A stretch of DNA of 38,656 nucleotides from Streptomyces acidicola (GCF_009377235.1 NZ_VMNX01000076.1:1-38656), one strand, 5' to 3'. Shown: positions 10,301 to 16,930, counted from the stretch's first letter. Made by a program: numbers and translations. Notes: generated by a model not told the origin, from the letters alone.

Positions 10301-12214
10301 GTCCGCGGACTCCGCTCGCCGCCTCCGCCGCCCGGTGGGCGCGGCGGCCTCCGCCTCGGGCTCCTCGCTCTCCAGGAACGCGTCCACCGACGACCGATGT
10401 GCCCGCCGCCGCCCGCGCCCGGAGGCGTTTTCCGAAGCACTTCCCGCAGCCTGCTGCGGCACTGCGACCTCGGTACCGACACTGTCGGTACCGGTTTCCT
10501 CGCCGGCCGCAGCGGTGTCGGCCGCGGGCTGCTGCTGAGCCGGAACCGCCCCGGCACCGCCACCGATCGGCACCTCAAGCACATACGCGCTGCCGCTCAT
10601 GCCCGGCACCTCGTGCGTCTGCAGCACACCGCCGTGCGCCCGCACGATCCCGCCGACGATCGGCTGGTGCACCGGGTCTCCCCCGGCATACGGCCCGCGC
10701 ACCTCGATGCGGACGACCTCGCCGCGCTGCGCGGCGGCCACGACCACCGTGTTGTCCATGTAGCCGCCGGTCGCGACGGGCGAGTTGCCCGTCGCGTCGA
10801 CCCCGGCGACGTCCGCGATGAGGTGCGCGAGCGCGACCGCGAGCCGCCGCTGGTCCACCTCGGCCTCGATGGGCGGCGCGTGCACGGCGAACTGCACCCG
10901 CCCGGGGCCGATCAGCTCGACGGCCCCGTCGACACCGGCCGCGACGACGGCGTCGAGCATCACCGCGGTCCGTACGAGATCGTCGTCGCCCGAGTCGAGG
11001 TGCTGGTAGCCGAGGACGTTGTCGACGAGCGTGGTGATGCGCGAGTACCCGGCCGCCAGATGGTGGAGGACCTGGTTGGCCTCGGGCCAGAGCTGGCCGG
11101 CGTCGTCGGCGGCGAGCTTGCCGAGTTCGCCGCGGAGCTGTTCGAGCGGGCCGCGCAGGGAGTGCCCGAGCACGGCGAGGAGCTGATCGTGCCGCGCGGC
11201 GAGCGCCTCGTACCGATCCTTCTCGCGCTCGCCGAGCGCCGCGTACCGCTCGTCCCCGGCGGCGACTTCCTCGGCGTGCCGCTCGTTCAGTTCGTCGAGC
11301 TCGCCGGCGTGCTCCTCGCGAAGTTTCCCGAGCTCTTCGGCGTGCTCGGCGGAGAGCTTCTCGAGCTCCTCCGCGTGCTTCGCGGTCTCGCTCTGCTTCT
11401 CCTCGGCGAGCGCGTCGTACGGCCGCCGGTCGGTGAAGGTCATGACGGCGCCGACGAGCTGGTCACCGTCGCGCACGGGCGCGGTGGTCAGGTCGACCGG
11501 CACCTTGTTGCCGCTCTTCGACCACAGCACCTGCCCGCGCACCCGGTGCTTGCGCCCCGAGCGCAGGGTGTCGGCGAGGGGCGACTCCGCGTACGGGAAG
11601 GGGGAGCCGTCCTCACGGGAGTGCAGTACGAGGGTGTGCAGCTCCCGCCCACCGAGGTCACTGGCCCTGTAGCCCAGTATCTGAGCGGCGGCCGGATTGA
11701 CGAGCACGATGCGCCCGTCCGTGTCCGTCCCCACCACTCCCTCGGAGGCGGCCCGCAGGATCATCTCGGTCTGCCGTTGCGCACGCGCGAGTTCGGCCTC
11801 GGTGTCGAGCGTGCCGGACAGGTCGCGCACGACGAGCATGAGCAGCTCGTCACCGGTGTAGCCGTAACCGTCGTACGCCTGCTGGCCGTTCTCCAGGTTC
11901 GCGCTCGTGACCTCGACCGGGAACTCGCTCCCGTCGGTCCTCCGCGCGATCATCCGGGTCGGCTTGGTGCGTCCGTGCGGGTCGATGGAGTCGGGGCGCC
12001 GCATGGACCCGGGGATGAGCCGGGAGTCGAACTCGGGCAGCAGATCGAGCAGCCCGCGCCCCACCAAGGCGGTCCCCGGGGCTTCGAAGGCCTCCAGGGC
12101 GATGGTGTTCGCGTTGACGACGGTCCCGTTGGCGTTGACCAGTAGCAACGCATCAGGAAGCGCGTCGAGTATGGCTGCGAGGCGAGCAGCGCCTCGGGAT
12201 GGCCTGCTGCTCAC
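7379..12214 (-). CDS. giant PAS / histidine-kinase-like / receiver-like protein with low-complexity linker
   Basis: 1611 residues. Order: PAS (~10-130), PAS (~145-265, ASEGVVGTDTDGRIVLVNPAAAQILGY), charged coiled coil (~270-345, repeated HAEEL), a DHp-like helix with H351 in LGHSLRGPLEQL, and a degenerate HATPase-like domain (~440-555) without a clear N-box. Then ~800 residues rich in Pro, Ala, Gln and Gly, and two receiver-like domains at the end (LFVDPLTG; VLLIEQHAEIALAL...VVMDLL). GTG start with GGAGG 9 nt upstream. No transmembrane segment is evident, so cytoplasmic. The kinase core looks inactive or atypical, so a signalling scaffold is plausible. Nothing beside it looks like a cognate response regulator. 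Convergent with fadD. Confidence 0.8.
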   Translation of the reverse strand: MSSRPSRGAARLAAILDALPDALLLVNANGTVVNANTIALEAFEAPGTALVGRGLLDLLPEFDSRLIPGSMRRPDSIDPHGRTKPTRMIARRTDGSEFPVEVTSANLENGQQAYDGYGYTGDELLMLVVRDLSGTLDTEAELARAQRQTEMILRAASEGVVGTDTDGRIVLVNPAAAQILGYRASDLGGRELHTLVLHSREDGSPFPYAESPLADTLRSGRKHRVRGQVLWSKSGNKVPVDLTTAPVRDGDQLVGAVMTFTDRRPYDALAEEKQSETAKHAEELEKLSAEHAEELGKLREEHAGELDELNERHAEEVAAGDERYAALGEREKDRYEALAARHDQLLAVLGHSLRGPLEQLRGELGKLAADDAGQLWPEANQVLHHLAAGYSRITTLVDNVLGYQHLDSGDDDLVRTAVMLDAVVAAGVDGAVELIGPGRVQFAVHAPPIEAEVDQRRLAVALAHLIADVAGVDATGNSPVATGGYMDNTVVVAAAQRGEVVRIEVRGPYAGGDPVHQPIVGGIVRAHGGVLQTHEVPGMSGSAYVLEVPIGGGAGAVPAQQQPAADTAAAGEETGTDSVGTEVAVPQQAAGSASENASGRGRRRAHRSSVDAFLESEEPEAEAAAPTGRRRRRAESADGGPEPVPAPGEGNEEESADPSAGSGGTGRRRGRPSPAESSAQGVSEGAVVTAAEHAAGAAATGLGQTVPPQGVPAPAGRRARRDTEQHALPPALPAAPSAPGPSGAGAADGQPQPTGRRRRALAKAEERAATQAAPGRAVFALPPAAADRTPEYEAAHGAAAAAAAAGLVSGAGGTAAPLPPGVPVAPAPQAARQVLALGPGVGAGQAAEVPGAPGAGMPGAGMTGGAPGAGVPGGVPGAGVPGEGLPGGDQAGDGRHDAAPHDPSDDHTPPQPHPLPAPTGRRRGRRAPEQGETALAPAQGVPAQLPPAQGAVPEQAAAIAGQGMQAPTGGEQAVPAQGVAVQQPVPPQGASAPAAQPVPARGVPVPAQQAVPAQGVPGRAQPVPAQGIPGGAQPVPAQGVPGSPQPVPAQGVPGAAAGQPVPAQGVPGVTVPAQLPLQIGPNPAVPAQGAPGAPAPGQPVPAQPARGQQSAQAAPLGIPVQAGPQPWSGADDTSGAGMPALAAHPVQPGAPTQAASPAPAEQTTPSGSAPGTPLPPEQPQQPAQAQTQAAPQAQAQARTAQPLPAEAAAPVDPNSTQGRAISVRTLGQGVPFARQPQPGAAPTPASHQSNGSGTNVSGRRRKLGTPPEPPGHPEAGARPHPQPGQAPAQAPAPAAQAPVPAQPSLAGQVPLPAQPSLAGQSRLAGVTDGAGRSYAIGAPDENADEGPEPLDGPGGAVEVSDQPQPRPMDDELPPEPLDNPRRLLVWPAPDVTTHQALSDRGYRPVIVNSREEVDAQIAAFPAALFVDPLTGPITRTALQSLRQAAVAAEVPVLVTAGLGQASRDAAYGADPAVLLKALAPRDSEQHPPRVLLIEQHAEIALALTATLERRGMQVARAAADADAVTLAAQMRPNLVVMDLLQVRRRHAGIVDWLRANGQLNRTPLVVYTAAVDQAELPRLASGETVLFLAERSTSPEVQDRIVDLLARIGTN
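8890..9300 (-). repeat. in-gene tandem repeats coding PVPAQGVPG-type nonapeptides
   Basis: Inside the giant kinase-like gene the protein repeats variants of QPVPAQGVPG about eight times; the DNA repeats CCCTGNGCGGGCACGGGCTG-like units. A second Gly-Ala-Pro-rich run (GAGVPG) lies at ~9540-9690. Expansion/contraction by slippage is expected, so length probably varies between strains. Confidence 0.7.
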
Positions 12215-12593
12215 GAGACGCTTCCTCCCTGTTACCGCATCTTGCCGACTGCCCGGGCCATCTTGCCAACCGGCTCGCAGCGTGTCACGCGAGGGAGTCT
12301 ACGGGCAGTGGTTGCGCTCGCGACGCCGGATGAGAGGGAGGTCGCACGTGGATCTTTATGGGGATCTGCGGCGGACCTGTGACCGTGCGTTTCGCCCTGC
12401 GGGGCACGATGATCCGTTTCGCGAAGCCGGAGCACGGGGTGGCTGACCGCACAGATGTACGGCGCAAGACGGCTCGGTGGCCGACCTTTCCGTACTCGAC
12501 TACTCGACTCCGTACTCGACCCCTTGCCGTACCCCACCGTTTGCCGTACTCCGCTTCCGCCCCTTTTGCGTGGCTCCCCGGACCGCCTCTCCG
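12215..12593. other. intergenic stretch, no supported gene
   Basis: Holds the 5' region of the kinase-like gene and the 3' flank of the SSI gene. CATCTTGCC appears twice (12238, 12261) just upstream of the kinase start, and CCGTACTC occurs several times at 12488-12555. Reading frames here have no protein-like composition. Confidence 0.5.
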
Positions 12594-13109
12594 TTACTTG
12601 CCGCGGCTGACGTCGGGAAGCACCGGGACGAGCGCGTCCCACCGGGCGATCTCGCAGCCGTTCCCGCGGTCGAAGCGGGAGTCGACGGGACGGCCGGCCC
12701 AGGTGCCGGTGACGCGGGCGGTGGCCGGACCGCCGTACTGCATCGTGCACACGGTGCCGGGCGCCACGGGGGCGAAGGGGTCCCGTCCCCAGGTCGTGCT
12801 CCCGTCGAGCTTCCCGCAGGCGCCCCGGGCGTCCGGATGACTCCCACCGTCCGGGTGGCACTCCAGCTTGTACGTCCCGTCGGCGGCACCGCCGGAGCCC
12901 TCGACCGTGACGGTCAGCCGATCTCCGGGAGCCGGTGGGGGTACGGGCGCCGGTACCGGTGCCGGCAGCGGCCTCGGCCCACCGCTCTCGGCGTACGCCG
13001 CCGGGGGCATGGAGGTCAGACCGGTGATCGCTCCGAGGGCGGCGGCTCCGAGGAGGAACCGGCGGAGGGCGGCGGGGCGACGGGGAGGAGAGAAAGAGGG
13101 GCGCACCAT
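12594..13109 (-). CDS. subtilisin inhibitor (SSI) family secreted protease inhibitor
   Basis: 171 residues: Arg-rich start and hydrophobic core (signal peptide ending near PPAAYA, residue 40), a Pro-rich spacer (~45-62), then the SSI fold. Four cysteines (C84, C98, C121, C152) match the two SSI disulphides. The reactive-site loop reads C121-T-M123-Q-Y125, parallel to C-P-M-V-Y of SSI, giving Met at P1, which suits subtilisin-like proteases. GTWAGR and the NGC near the end are also SSI-like. ATG chosen with AGGCAGGT upstream; in-frame codons further upstream read through non-signal-like sequence. The long Pro spacer is unusual, since classical SSI begins close to the fold. Confidence 0.85.
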   Translation of the reverse strand: MVRPSFSPPRRPAALRRFLLGAAALGAITGLTSMPPAAYAESGGPRPLPAPVPAPVPPPAPGDRLTVTVEGSGGAADGTYKLECHPDGGSHPDARGACGKLDGSTTWGRDPFAPVAPGTVCTMQYGGPATARVTGTWAGRPVDSRFDRGNGCEIARWDALVPVLPDVSRGK

Positions 13110-13200
13110 GACCTGCCTAACGCCGACGGACGCGCGCGGTTGCGCCACCGGCTTCCCGGCCTCTCGGCTTCAGGGCTTCCCTGCTTCCGGGCCCCGGGCC

Positions 13201-13234
13201 TTGCCGGGCCCCTCAGGCACTCGGGGCCCGGCAA
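13201..13234. other. strong GC hairpin upstream of SSI gene
   Basis: TTGCCGGGCCCC and GGGGCCCGGCAA form a perfect 12-bp stem with a 10-nt loop, about 90 bp upstream of the SSI start. No T-run follows on either strand. Could shield the SSI promoter from tRNA-side transcription or act as an mRNA leader structure; function not shown. Confidence 0.45.
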
Positions 13235-13397
13235 AGCCCGGGAGATCATCCGCGACGAAAACCCCGAGCCATCGGACCGCCATACGGCTTTGCCCTGCGG
13301 CCTCTCCGCCTAGTACCGTGGGGGGCGATTGGTGACACCCCGCTCGGCTGTGTCATCATCTGCACACACCACTCGCGCTCGCGCGGGCGGCTGTGAT

Positions 13398-13488
13398 GGA
13401 GGCGTCGCCTAGTCCGGTCTATGGCGCCGCACTGCTAATGCGGTTTGGGCCTTAAAGCCCATCGAGGGTTCAAATCCCTCCGCCTCCG
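13398..13488 (+). tRNA. tRNA-Ser (anticodon GCT)
   Basis: 91-nt class II tRNA. Acceptor GGAGGCG (13398-13404) pairs with CGCCTCC (13481-13487), discriminator G. Anticodon arm CCGCA-CTGCTAA-TGCGG gives anticodon GCT (codons AGC/AGU). The long variable arm TTGGGCCTTAAAGCCCA and T-arm GAGGGTTCAAATCCCTC are clear. CCA not encoded. Confidence 0.97.
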
Positions 13489-13497
13489 CACCTGCTC

Positions 13498-13531
13498 CCG
13501 AAGCCCCGGTCTCCGACGACCGGGGCTTCGG
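13498..13531 (+). terminator. terminator of tRNA-Ser
   Basis: Perfect 14-bp stem CCGAAGCCCCGGTC / GACCGGGGCTTCGG with 6-nt loop, starting 10 nt after the tRNA. Lacks a T-run, as is common for Streptomyces hairpin terminators. Confidence 0.8.
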
Positions 13532-13614
13532 CCGTTCCGGGGGTCGTATCCGGGGCGCGTACGAGGCCCACCATGGGTCGTTTTCGCAGGTCAGGTCAGG
13601 TGCGGCAAACGGAT

Positions 13615-13643
13615 TTCGCCTCACGCTGCCAGTCATGTAATGT
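13615..13643 (+). promoter_or_regulatory. candidate promoter of tRNA-Arg
   Basis: TTCGCC (13615-13620) and TAATGT (13638-13643) are 17 bp apart, 66 bp upstream of tRNA-Arg. The -35 is weak. A small hairpin CCGGGC-CGAAAA-GCCCGG lies between promoter and tRNA in the leader. Confidence 0.4.
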
Positions 13644-13708
13644 TGTTCCCGCAACGCCGACCGGGCCGAAAAGCCCGGAAGGAAGAGTCAACACAACAGA
13701 ACACACAA

Positions 13709-13781
13709 GCACTCGTAGCTTAACGGATAGAGCATCTGACTACGGATCAGAAGGTTGCAGGTTCGAATCCTGCCGAGTGCA
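13709..13781 (+). tRNA. tRNA-Arg (anticodon ACG)
   Basis: 73 nt. Acceptor GCACTCG (13709-13715) pairs with CGAGTGC (13774-13780), discriminator A. Anticodon loop CTACGGA gives ACG (read as ICG). T-arm GCAGGTTCGAATCCTGC. Its 3' 42 nt are inside the attachment-site repeat of the integrated element, so this copy is the reconstituted intact gene. Confidence 0.97.
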
Positions 13782-13783
13782 CA
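13740..13783 (+). repeat. attL-like 44-bp direct repeat (tRNA-Arg 3' end)
   Basis: Starts at CTACGGATCAG in the anticodon loop and runs 2 nt past the tRNA. Identical to 16725-16768. Flanking bases diverge on both sides, defining the core of site-specific integration. Confidence 0.9.
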
Positions 13784-13788
13784 GCAGA

Positions 13789-13829
13789 CCAGAGGCCCTG
13801 TGGAGTGATCCGCAGGGCCTCTGGCTTTT
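13789..13829 (+). terminator. terminator of tRNA-Arg (element-borne)
   Basis: Perfect 12-bp stem CCAGAGGCCCTG / CAGGGCCTCTGG with a 12-nt loop, followed by CTTTTG. Closely resembles the hairpin after attR at 16773, as expected if attP brought a diverged copy. Confidence 0.85.
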
Positions 13830-13872
13830 GCCTTGACGGCAGTGTTTGACGGCAACCGCATTCGGGGGCGGA

Positions 13873-14690
13873 TCAGACGGCTACGAGGACACCGGCCGCG
13901 CCGTCGTCATCGTCCGGATCATTGCCGTCACCGATGACGCGTTCTCCGGTGGCGTCGGAATCGACGGTGAGCCGGGCACGCTTGACCGCCAGGCCCACGG
14001 CGACGCGGAGGGCGTCGAAGGTGGCCCAGGGCGGGGGCGGGGTGGTGTGGCCGTCGGGTCCGTCGAAGCGGATCACGGCGTGGAAGTGGACCAGGCACGC
14101 GCTTTTGATACTCGGCGACCTTGGCGAACGAGACGCGCAGGGATGCGTTCAGCGTCTTCTGCGTCATGCCGAGGTGTTCGGCCAGGGCGCGGCGCAGGTA
14201 GGTGGTGAAGCGTGCCTACAACTGCCCGGCGTGCGGGTTCCACAGCACGGCGCCCGTGCAGTCGTACGTGGCCGGGTCCAGAGGGGTGCCCAACGCCGGG
14301 TCGTCCTCGGCATGGTGGGTGCCGCAGCAGCAGGGGCGGGGCTTGCCCGCGTGATCGGTCTTGCAGTTGTGGACGGGACCGAACGAGGGGGCGGTGAGGG
14401 TGACGAACGCGCGGGGGTGGTCACGGACTGTCTCGGCGACGTTCTTGCCACCGGACAGTCCGGCCTTGATGAGGTGGTAGGTGTCAGCGTGTTGGACGCG
14501 GGAACAGGCGGGGCACGGGAGGAACGGCGGTTGCCGCAGGTGGTCAGCAGGCGTCCGGAGGGTTCGTCTTCGGAGCGGTAGGAGCGGACGTCGGCCAGCC
14601 AGCGGAGTGGCGGTCTTCGCGCTCCTGACGCACCATCGAACAATGGCGGAATCTCCTGACAGCCTCGGGCCTGAGGGGCGATGTTCATCG
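13873..14690 (-). pseudogene. broken pSAM2/RepSA-type replication initiator
   Basis: Pieces of one rolling-circle Rep are spread over frames: EPSGRLLTTCGNRRSSR, then CPACSRVQHADTYHLIKAG...KPRPCCCGTHHAEDDPALGT...AVLWNPHAGQL, then ARFTTYLRR...SLRVSFAKVAEYQKR, then LVHFHAVIRFDGPDG...KRARLTVDSDATGERVI. Lesions: a frameshift near 14535, an amber TAG at 14216-14218 where relatives have Trp (TGG), a frameshift near 14095, and loss of the C-terminal part after GERVI at ~13930. The HFHAVIR segment holds the metal-binding His motif of Rep proteins. N-terminal part before ~14690 also appears missing. Four lesions make sequencing error an unlikely full explanation. Confidence 0.85.
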
Positions 14691-14849
14691 CGCGCAGATT
14701 TGGAGGTCGAGAGTCCCTCCAGGGTCTCGAACCTCGCCCTTCTTCTGATCATTCCGCTGTCATCTTACTTGCTCGGCTGTCGCTATATACTTCACGATTT
14801 CCATATCAAGCTTATCCATAAATGTATTCGAGAATCCCTTTTAGTGTGA

Positions 14850-15164
14850 TTGCAGGGTGGGCTTGAATGGGATCACTGGAAAAAAGAAACATACTCTGAC
14901 GTTAGGGATCGTCGCTGGTCTCACGTCACAGGTTGGACGGTGATCCAACCTACGCGGCTGACTTTCGAAGGCGTAGCGATACTGAGCCTCGCCGCCGCGG
15001 CACTATCCGCAGCGTACAACTGGTGGACAAAGCAACCCGAGTGGGCTCTAATGTTGGGCTTTGCTCTGATGTGGGCAATCGGCGTGTTGGCTACGTATCG
15101 CCTGCGTCAATCGTTCGAGCGGGCCTCCGGCGATGTCGCCTTCGTTCTCCAGGGGGCGCGATGA
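14850..15164 (+). CDS. small two-TM membrane protein, element cargo, unknown function
   Basis: Up to 104 residues from a TTG directly after an in-frame stop; a GTG at 14940 (74 residues, starting VIQPTRLTF) is the more conventional alternative. Two membrane segments: LTFEGVAILSLAAAALSAAY and WALMLGFALMWAIGVLATY, then a basic/acidic tail. Upstream DNA is markedly AT-rich for this genome. I do not recognise the family. The lack of a good start means it may be a fragment of a larger protein. Confidence 0.5.
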   Translation: MQGGLEWDHWKKETYSDVRDRRWSHVTGWTVIQPTRLTFEGVAILSLAAAALSAAYNWWTKQPEWALMLGFALMWAIGVLATYRLRQSFERASGDVAFVLQGAR

Positions 15165-15360
15165 CGGCGCCTCGGTGGTCAAGCCATCGTTGACTGCTAT
15201 GGAGCAGGCGACGAGGATTTAACCTTGACCGTTCGTGGTGCTTCGGTGTTGCGCGTACAGGGCAGTTCGCCGGCGTTCATGGGCAGCTGTCCACCTATGC
15301 GGCGGATCAAGGTCGGATACCGGTTCCTCGAATGGGTGCTGACGGGCCACGCCGGGCTCA

Positions 15361-15777
15361 TCAGTGACGGCTGAGAAGCCAACGCCAGCGGCGAGTTCTA
15401 TGATGTCGTTTCGCGGCCATCCGGGCTTCCCATGTGAAGACACTTGGGGCGCCGTACGCCCTTGCCGCTAGCGCGTTGACTCGATCTTTCACTCGTACTA
15501 AATGAGCGCCGATTTCCATCGTGCGATGGAGACCCCAGAGAGCCCAGGCGGCCACGAAAACCACGAGGGTAATAGCTGCATACACGTGCGGTCTACCAGT
15601 GGAGAAGCCGCCAGTCGCTGTCAGGATGACGGCGACCGCTCCTGCAGCAGCGGTTGCCGTCACGCGTTCCGCTACACGCTGGTTGACCTCGCTGCGGAGC
15701 GCCTTGTACTCCTCCAGAAGAAGTCCGATCACATCCCCTTCATGACCTTGCGTGCATGTCGTGTCACTCTCTGTCAT
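15361..15777 (-). CDS. two-TM membrane protein with N-terminal helix, TTA codon; element cargo
   Basis: 138 residues: an amphipathic helix LLLEEYKALRSEVNQRVAERV (~19-39), TM1 (~39-57), TM2 (~65-84), and a basic C-terminal tail. Leu93 is encoded by TTA (15499-15501), rare in Streptomyces and dependent on bldA tRNA, so synthesis may be developmentally delayed. ATG overlaps the stop of an upstream ORF (ATGA). The helix-plus-2TM layout resembles small membrane effectors of conflict systems such as the SLATT group, but I cannot assign it to one. Function unknown. Confidence 0.65.
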   Translation of the reverse strand: MTESDTTCTQGHEGDVIGLLLEEYKALRSEVNQRVAERVTATAAAGAVAVILTATGGFSTGRPHVYAAITLVVFVAAWALWGLHRTMEIGAHLVRVKDRVNALAARAYGAPSVFTWEARMAAKRHHRTRRWRWLLSRH

Positions 15778-16019
15778 GAGGTCACTTTAGGGACCGCGAC
15801 GCCCGATGCCGTGTTGCGCTGCTGCGATGGGTGATCGCTGCGGCTGTGCCTCCGGGTAGTAATGGCCCAACTATGCGCGGGCGGCTCGCAGGTGTTCAGG
15901 GTCATCAGCTTGGGAAGCTGCGGGCATTTGCGGCCAGTTCGAACGTTGACCAACGAGTCCTCTTGCCCGCTCAGTTCGTCCAGCAGCTTCGTGATTTGTG
16001 CGGCCGTAGGAGTGATCAA
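15774..16019 (-). CDS. possible small ORF coupled upstream of the two-TM cargo gene
   Basis: 81 codons from a TTG (start uncertain; no Shine-Dalgarno). First half looks protein-like (LITPTAAQITKLLDELSGQEDSLVNV), second half basic and less ordered. The reason to list it is the ATGA overlap with the next gene, typical of coupled pairs. The frame continues upstream without an obvious start, so it may be a 5'-truncated remnant. Confidence 0.3.
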   Translation of the reverse strand: MITPTAAQITKLLDELSGQEDSLVNVRTGRKCPQLPKLMTLNTCEPPAHSWAITTRRHSRSDHPSQQRNTASGVAVPKVTS

Positions 16020-16107
16020 AAGATGAATGACGTTACGCTCTGATCCCTTTTGTGCATAGCTCTCCAGGTATCTGCCCGATTCGGGGCACAGCAGCGGAGG
16101 AGAACAT

Positions 16108-16374
16108 ATGAGGACCGTCCAGAAGATTGCAGGGGTGGCCGTAGCCACCTGCGGAATCCTTCTCGCTGGCATCGGCGGGGCCAGCGCTGCCCCCAGTGGC
16201 GGGGGGGACAACATCCCCGTGCTCAGCAACATCCAGACGCTCAACTGGGACGATTCGCCCTTCTGCGGAATTCAGGTCAAGACCCAGCACAGCCAGCAGA
16301 AGACGTCCTGTCCGGTAGTGCACAACGAGGGCAGCACTAACAGCCCCGTCTACATCGTCACCTTCGGTGATTGA
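16108..16374 (+). CDS. small secreted protein, element cargo, unknown function
   Basis: 88 residues with a clear signal peptide (MRTVQKIAGVAVATCGILLAG..ASA, cleavage near 28) and a ~60-residue mature part containing IPVLSNIQTLNW and two cysteines (C54, C68) that could pair. ATG with GGAGGA 7 nt upstream. The IPVLSN motif recalls small secreted Streptomyces proteins, but I cannot name a family. Followed by a hairpin terminator. Intact while the element's rep is broken, suggesting possible retention for host benefit (inference). Confidence 0.75.
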   Translation: MRTVQKIAGVAVATCGILLAGIGGASAAPSGGGDNIPVLSNIQTLNWDDSPFCGIQVKTQHSQQKTSCPVVHNEGSTNSPVYIVTFGD

Positions 16375-16392
16375 TCTTTCATAGCGGTCCGG

Positions 16393-16424
16393 CGGTCCGG
16401 CGGTTCGCCCGTCGGACCGTTTGG
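16393..16424 (+). terminator. terminator after secreted protein
   Basis: CGGTCCG (16393-16399) pairs with CGGACCG (16413-16419), followed by TTTGG. The CGGTCCGG unit is itself duplicated at 16385, giving an alternative 5' arm. Confidence 0.55.
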
Positions 16425-16724
16425 CTTGTCTGGGCGTTGGCAGGCAGGTGAGTGATCCGGCTCTTGTATCGGGTGGGCTCTCAGGGTTTCGGCATGGTTC
16501 GGCCTCGCTGCGGTTCATCATGCGGCGGTCAGTGAGGCACGCGGTTCGCGGGGCCGACCGCCCCAGCCACGATGTGTTCTGACCTCATGCCCGTGCTCCT
16601 GCCCGGAGGAGCGAAGCGACGACGACGGGTGCACGGCAACGACGGCACACAGGGACCGTCGATCACGGCCATCAGCGATCAGCCGGGAGGAAGGCGGAGC
16701 CCCCGCCCAACCGCCTGCCCGATC
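16425..16724. other. right end of the element, no supported gene
   Basis: Lies between the secreted-protein terminator and attR. No integrase, excisionase or transfer-gene motif could be read in any frame; short frames present have arginine/proline-biased composition typical of noncoding high-GC DNA. Confidence 0.5.
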
Positions 16725-16768
16725 CTACGGATCAGAAGGTTGCAGGTTCGAATCCTGCCGAGTGCACA
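16725..16768 (+). repeat. attR-like 44-bp direct repeat (tRNA-Arg 3' fragment)
   Basis: Identical to 13740-13783. It contains the tRNA-Arg sequence from the anticodon loop to the 3' end, without the 5' half, so it is not a functional tRNA. Confidence 0.9.
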
Positions 16769-16772
16769 CAGG

Positions 16773-16812
16773 CCAGAGGCTCCGGAGAGAATCCGGGGCC
16801 TCTGGTGTTTTC
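16773..16812 (+). terminator. ancestral tRNA-Arg terminator beyond attR
   Basis: CCAGAGGC (16773-16780) pairs with GCCTCTGG (16798-16805), with an inner CCGG/CCGG pairing, followed by TGTTTTC. Before integration it would have sat directly behind tRNA-Arg. Confidence 0.75.
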
Positions 16813-16930
16813 GCGTTCGTACAGCGGCGATCTCATTGCAGATAGCGACCAATTGTGTATGCAAGGCCATGAAGTGGTAGTGAGCGGGCTCCTTCCGGGG
16901 GAGTACGGGGCGCTCCGCGGCGGGATGCGC

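Larger units (their letters stand above)
13740..16768. mobile_element. fossil pSAM2-type actinomycete integrative element (AICE) in tRNA-Arg
   Basis: About 3.0 kb bounded by 44-bp identical repeats of the tRNA-Arg 3' end. Contains a pSAM2-type replication initiator pseudogene reading toward the tRNA. In pSAM2-like elements xis and int follow rep before the att site; here only ~90 bp lie between the truncated rep and attL, so xis and int appear deleted. The rest holds small cargo ORFs and visibly AT-richer DNA (14740-15130). It carries its own terminator behind the tRNA, while the ancestral one is beyond attR. No transfer (tra/FtsK-like) gene is left. It could still be moved in trans by a related integrase (inference). 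Confidence 0.85.

Noticed and set aside
10397..12145. 582-codon rightward frame opposite the kinase-like gene
   Set aside because: Antisense to clear PAS and coiled-coil coding sequence; the Val/Arg/Asp composition is an artefact.
13641..13700. Possible SRP (4.5S) RNA because of GCCCGGAAGGAAG before tRNA-Arg
   Set aside because: Only the GGAAGGAAG string resembles SRP RNA; the conserved GTCAGGTCC arm and pairing are missing. It is better read as the tRNA leader hairpin.
15197..15443. Short leftward frames between the two-TM cargo genes
   Set aside because: No ribosome site, no recognisable features, conflicting frames.
16572..16880. Rightward 102-codon frame across attR
   Set aside because: Reads through the tRNA-Arg fragment and a terminator; composition not protein-like.
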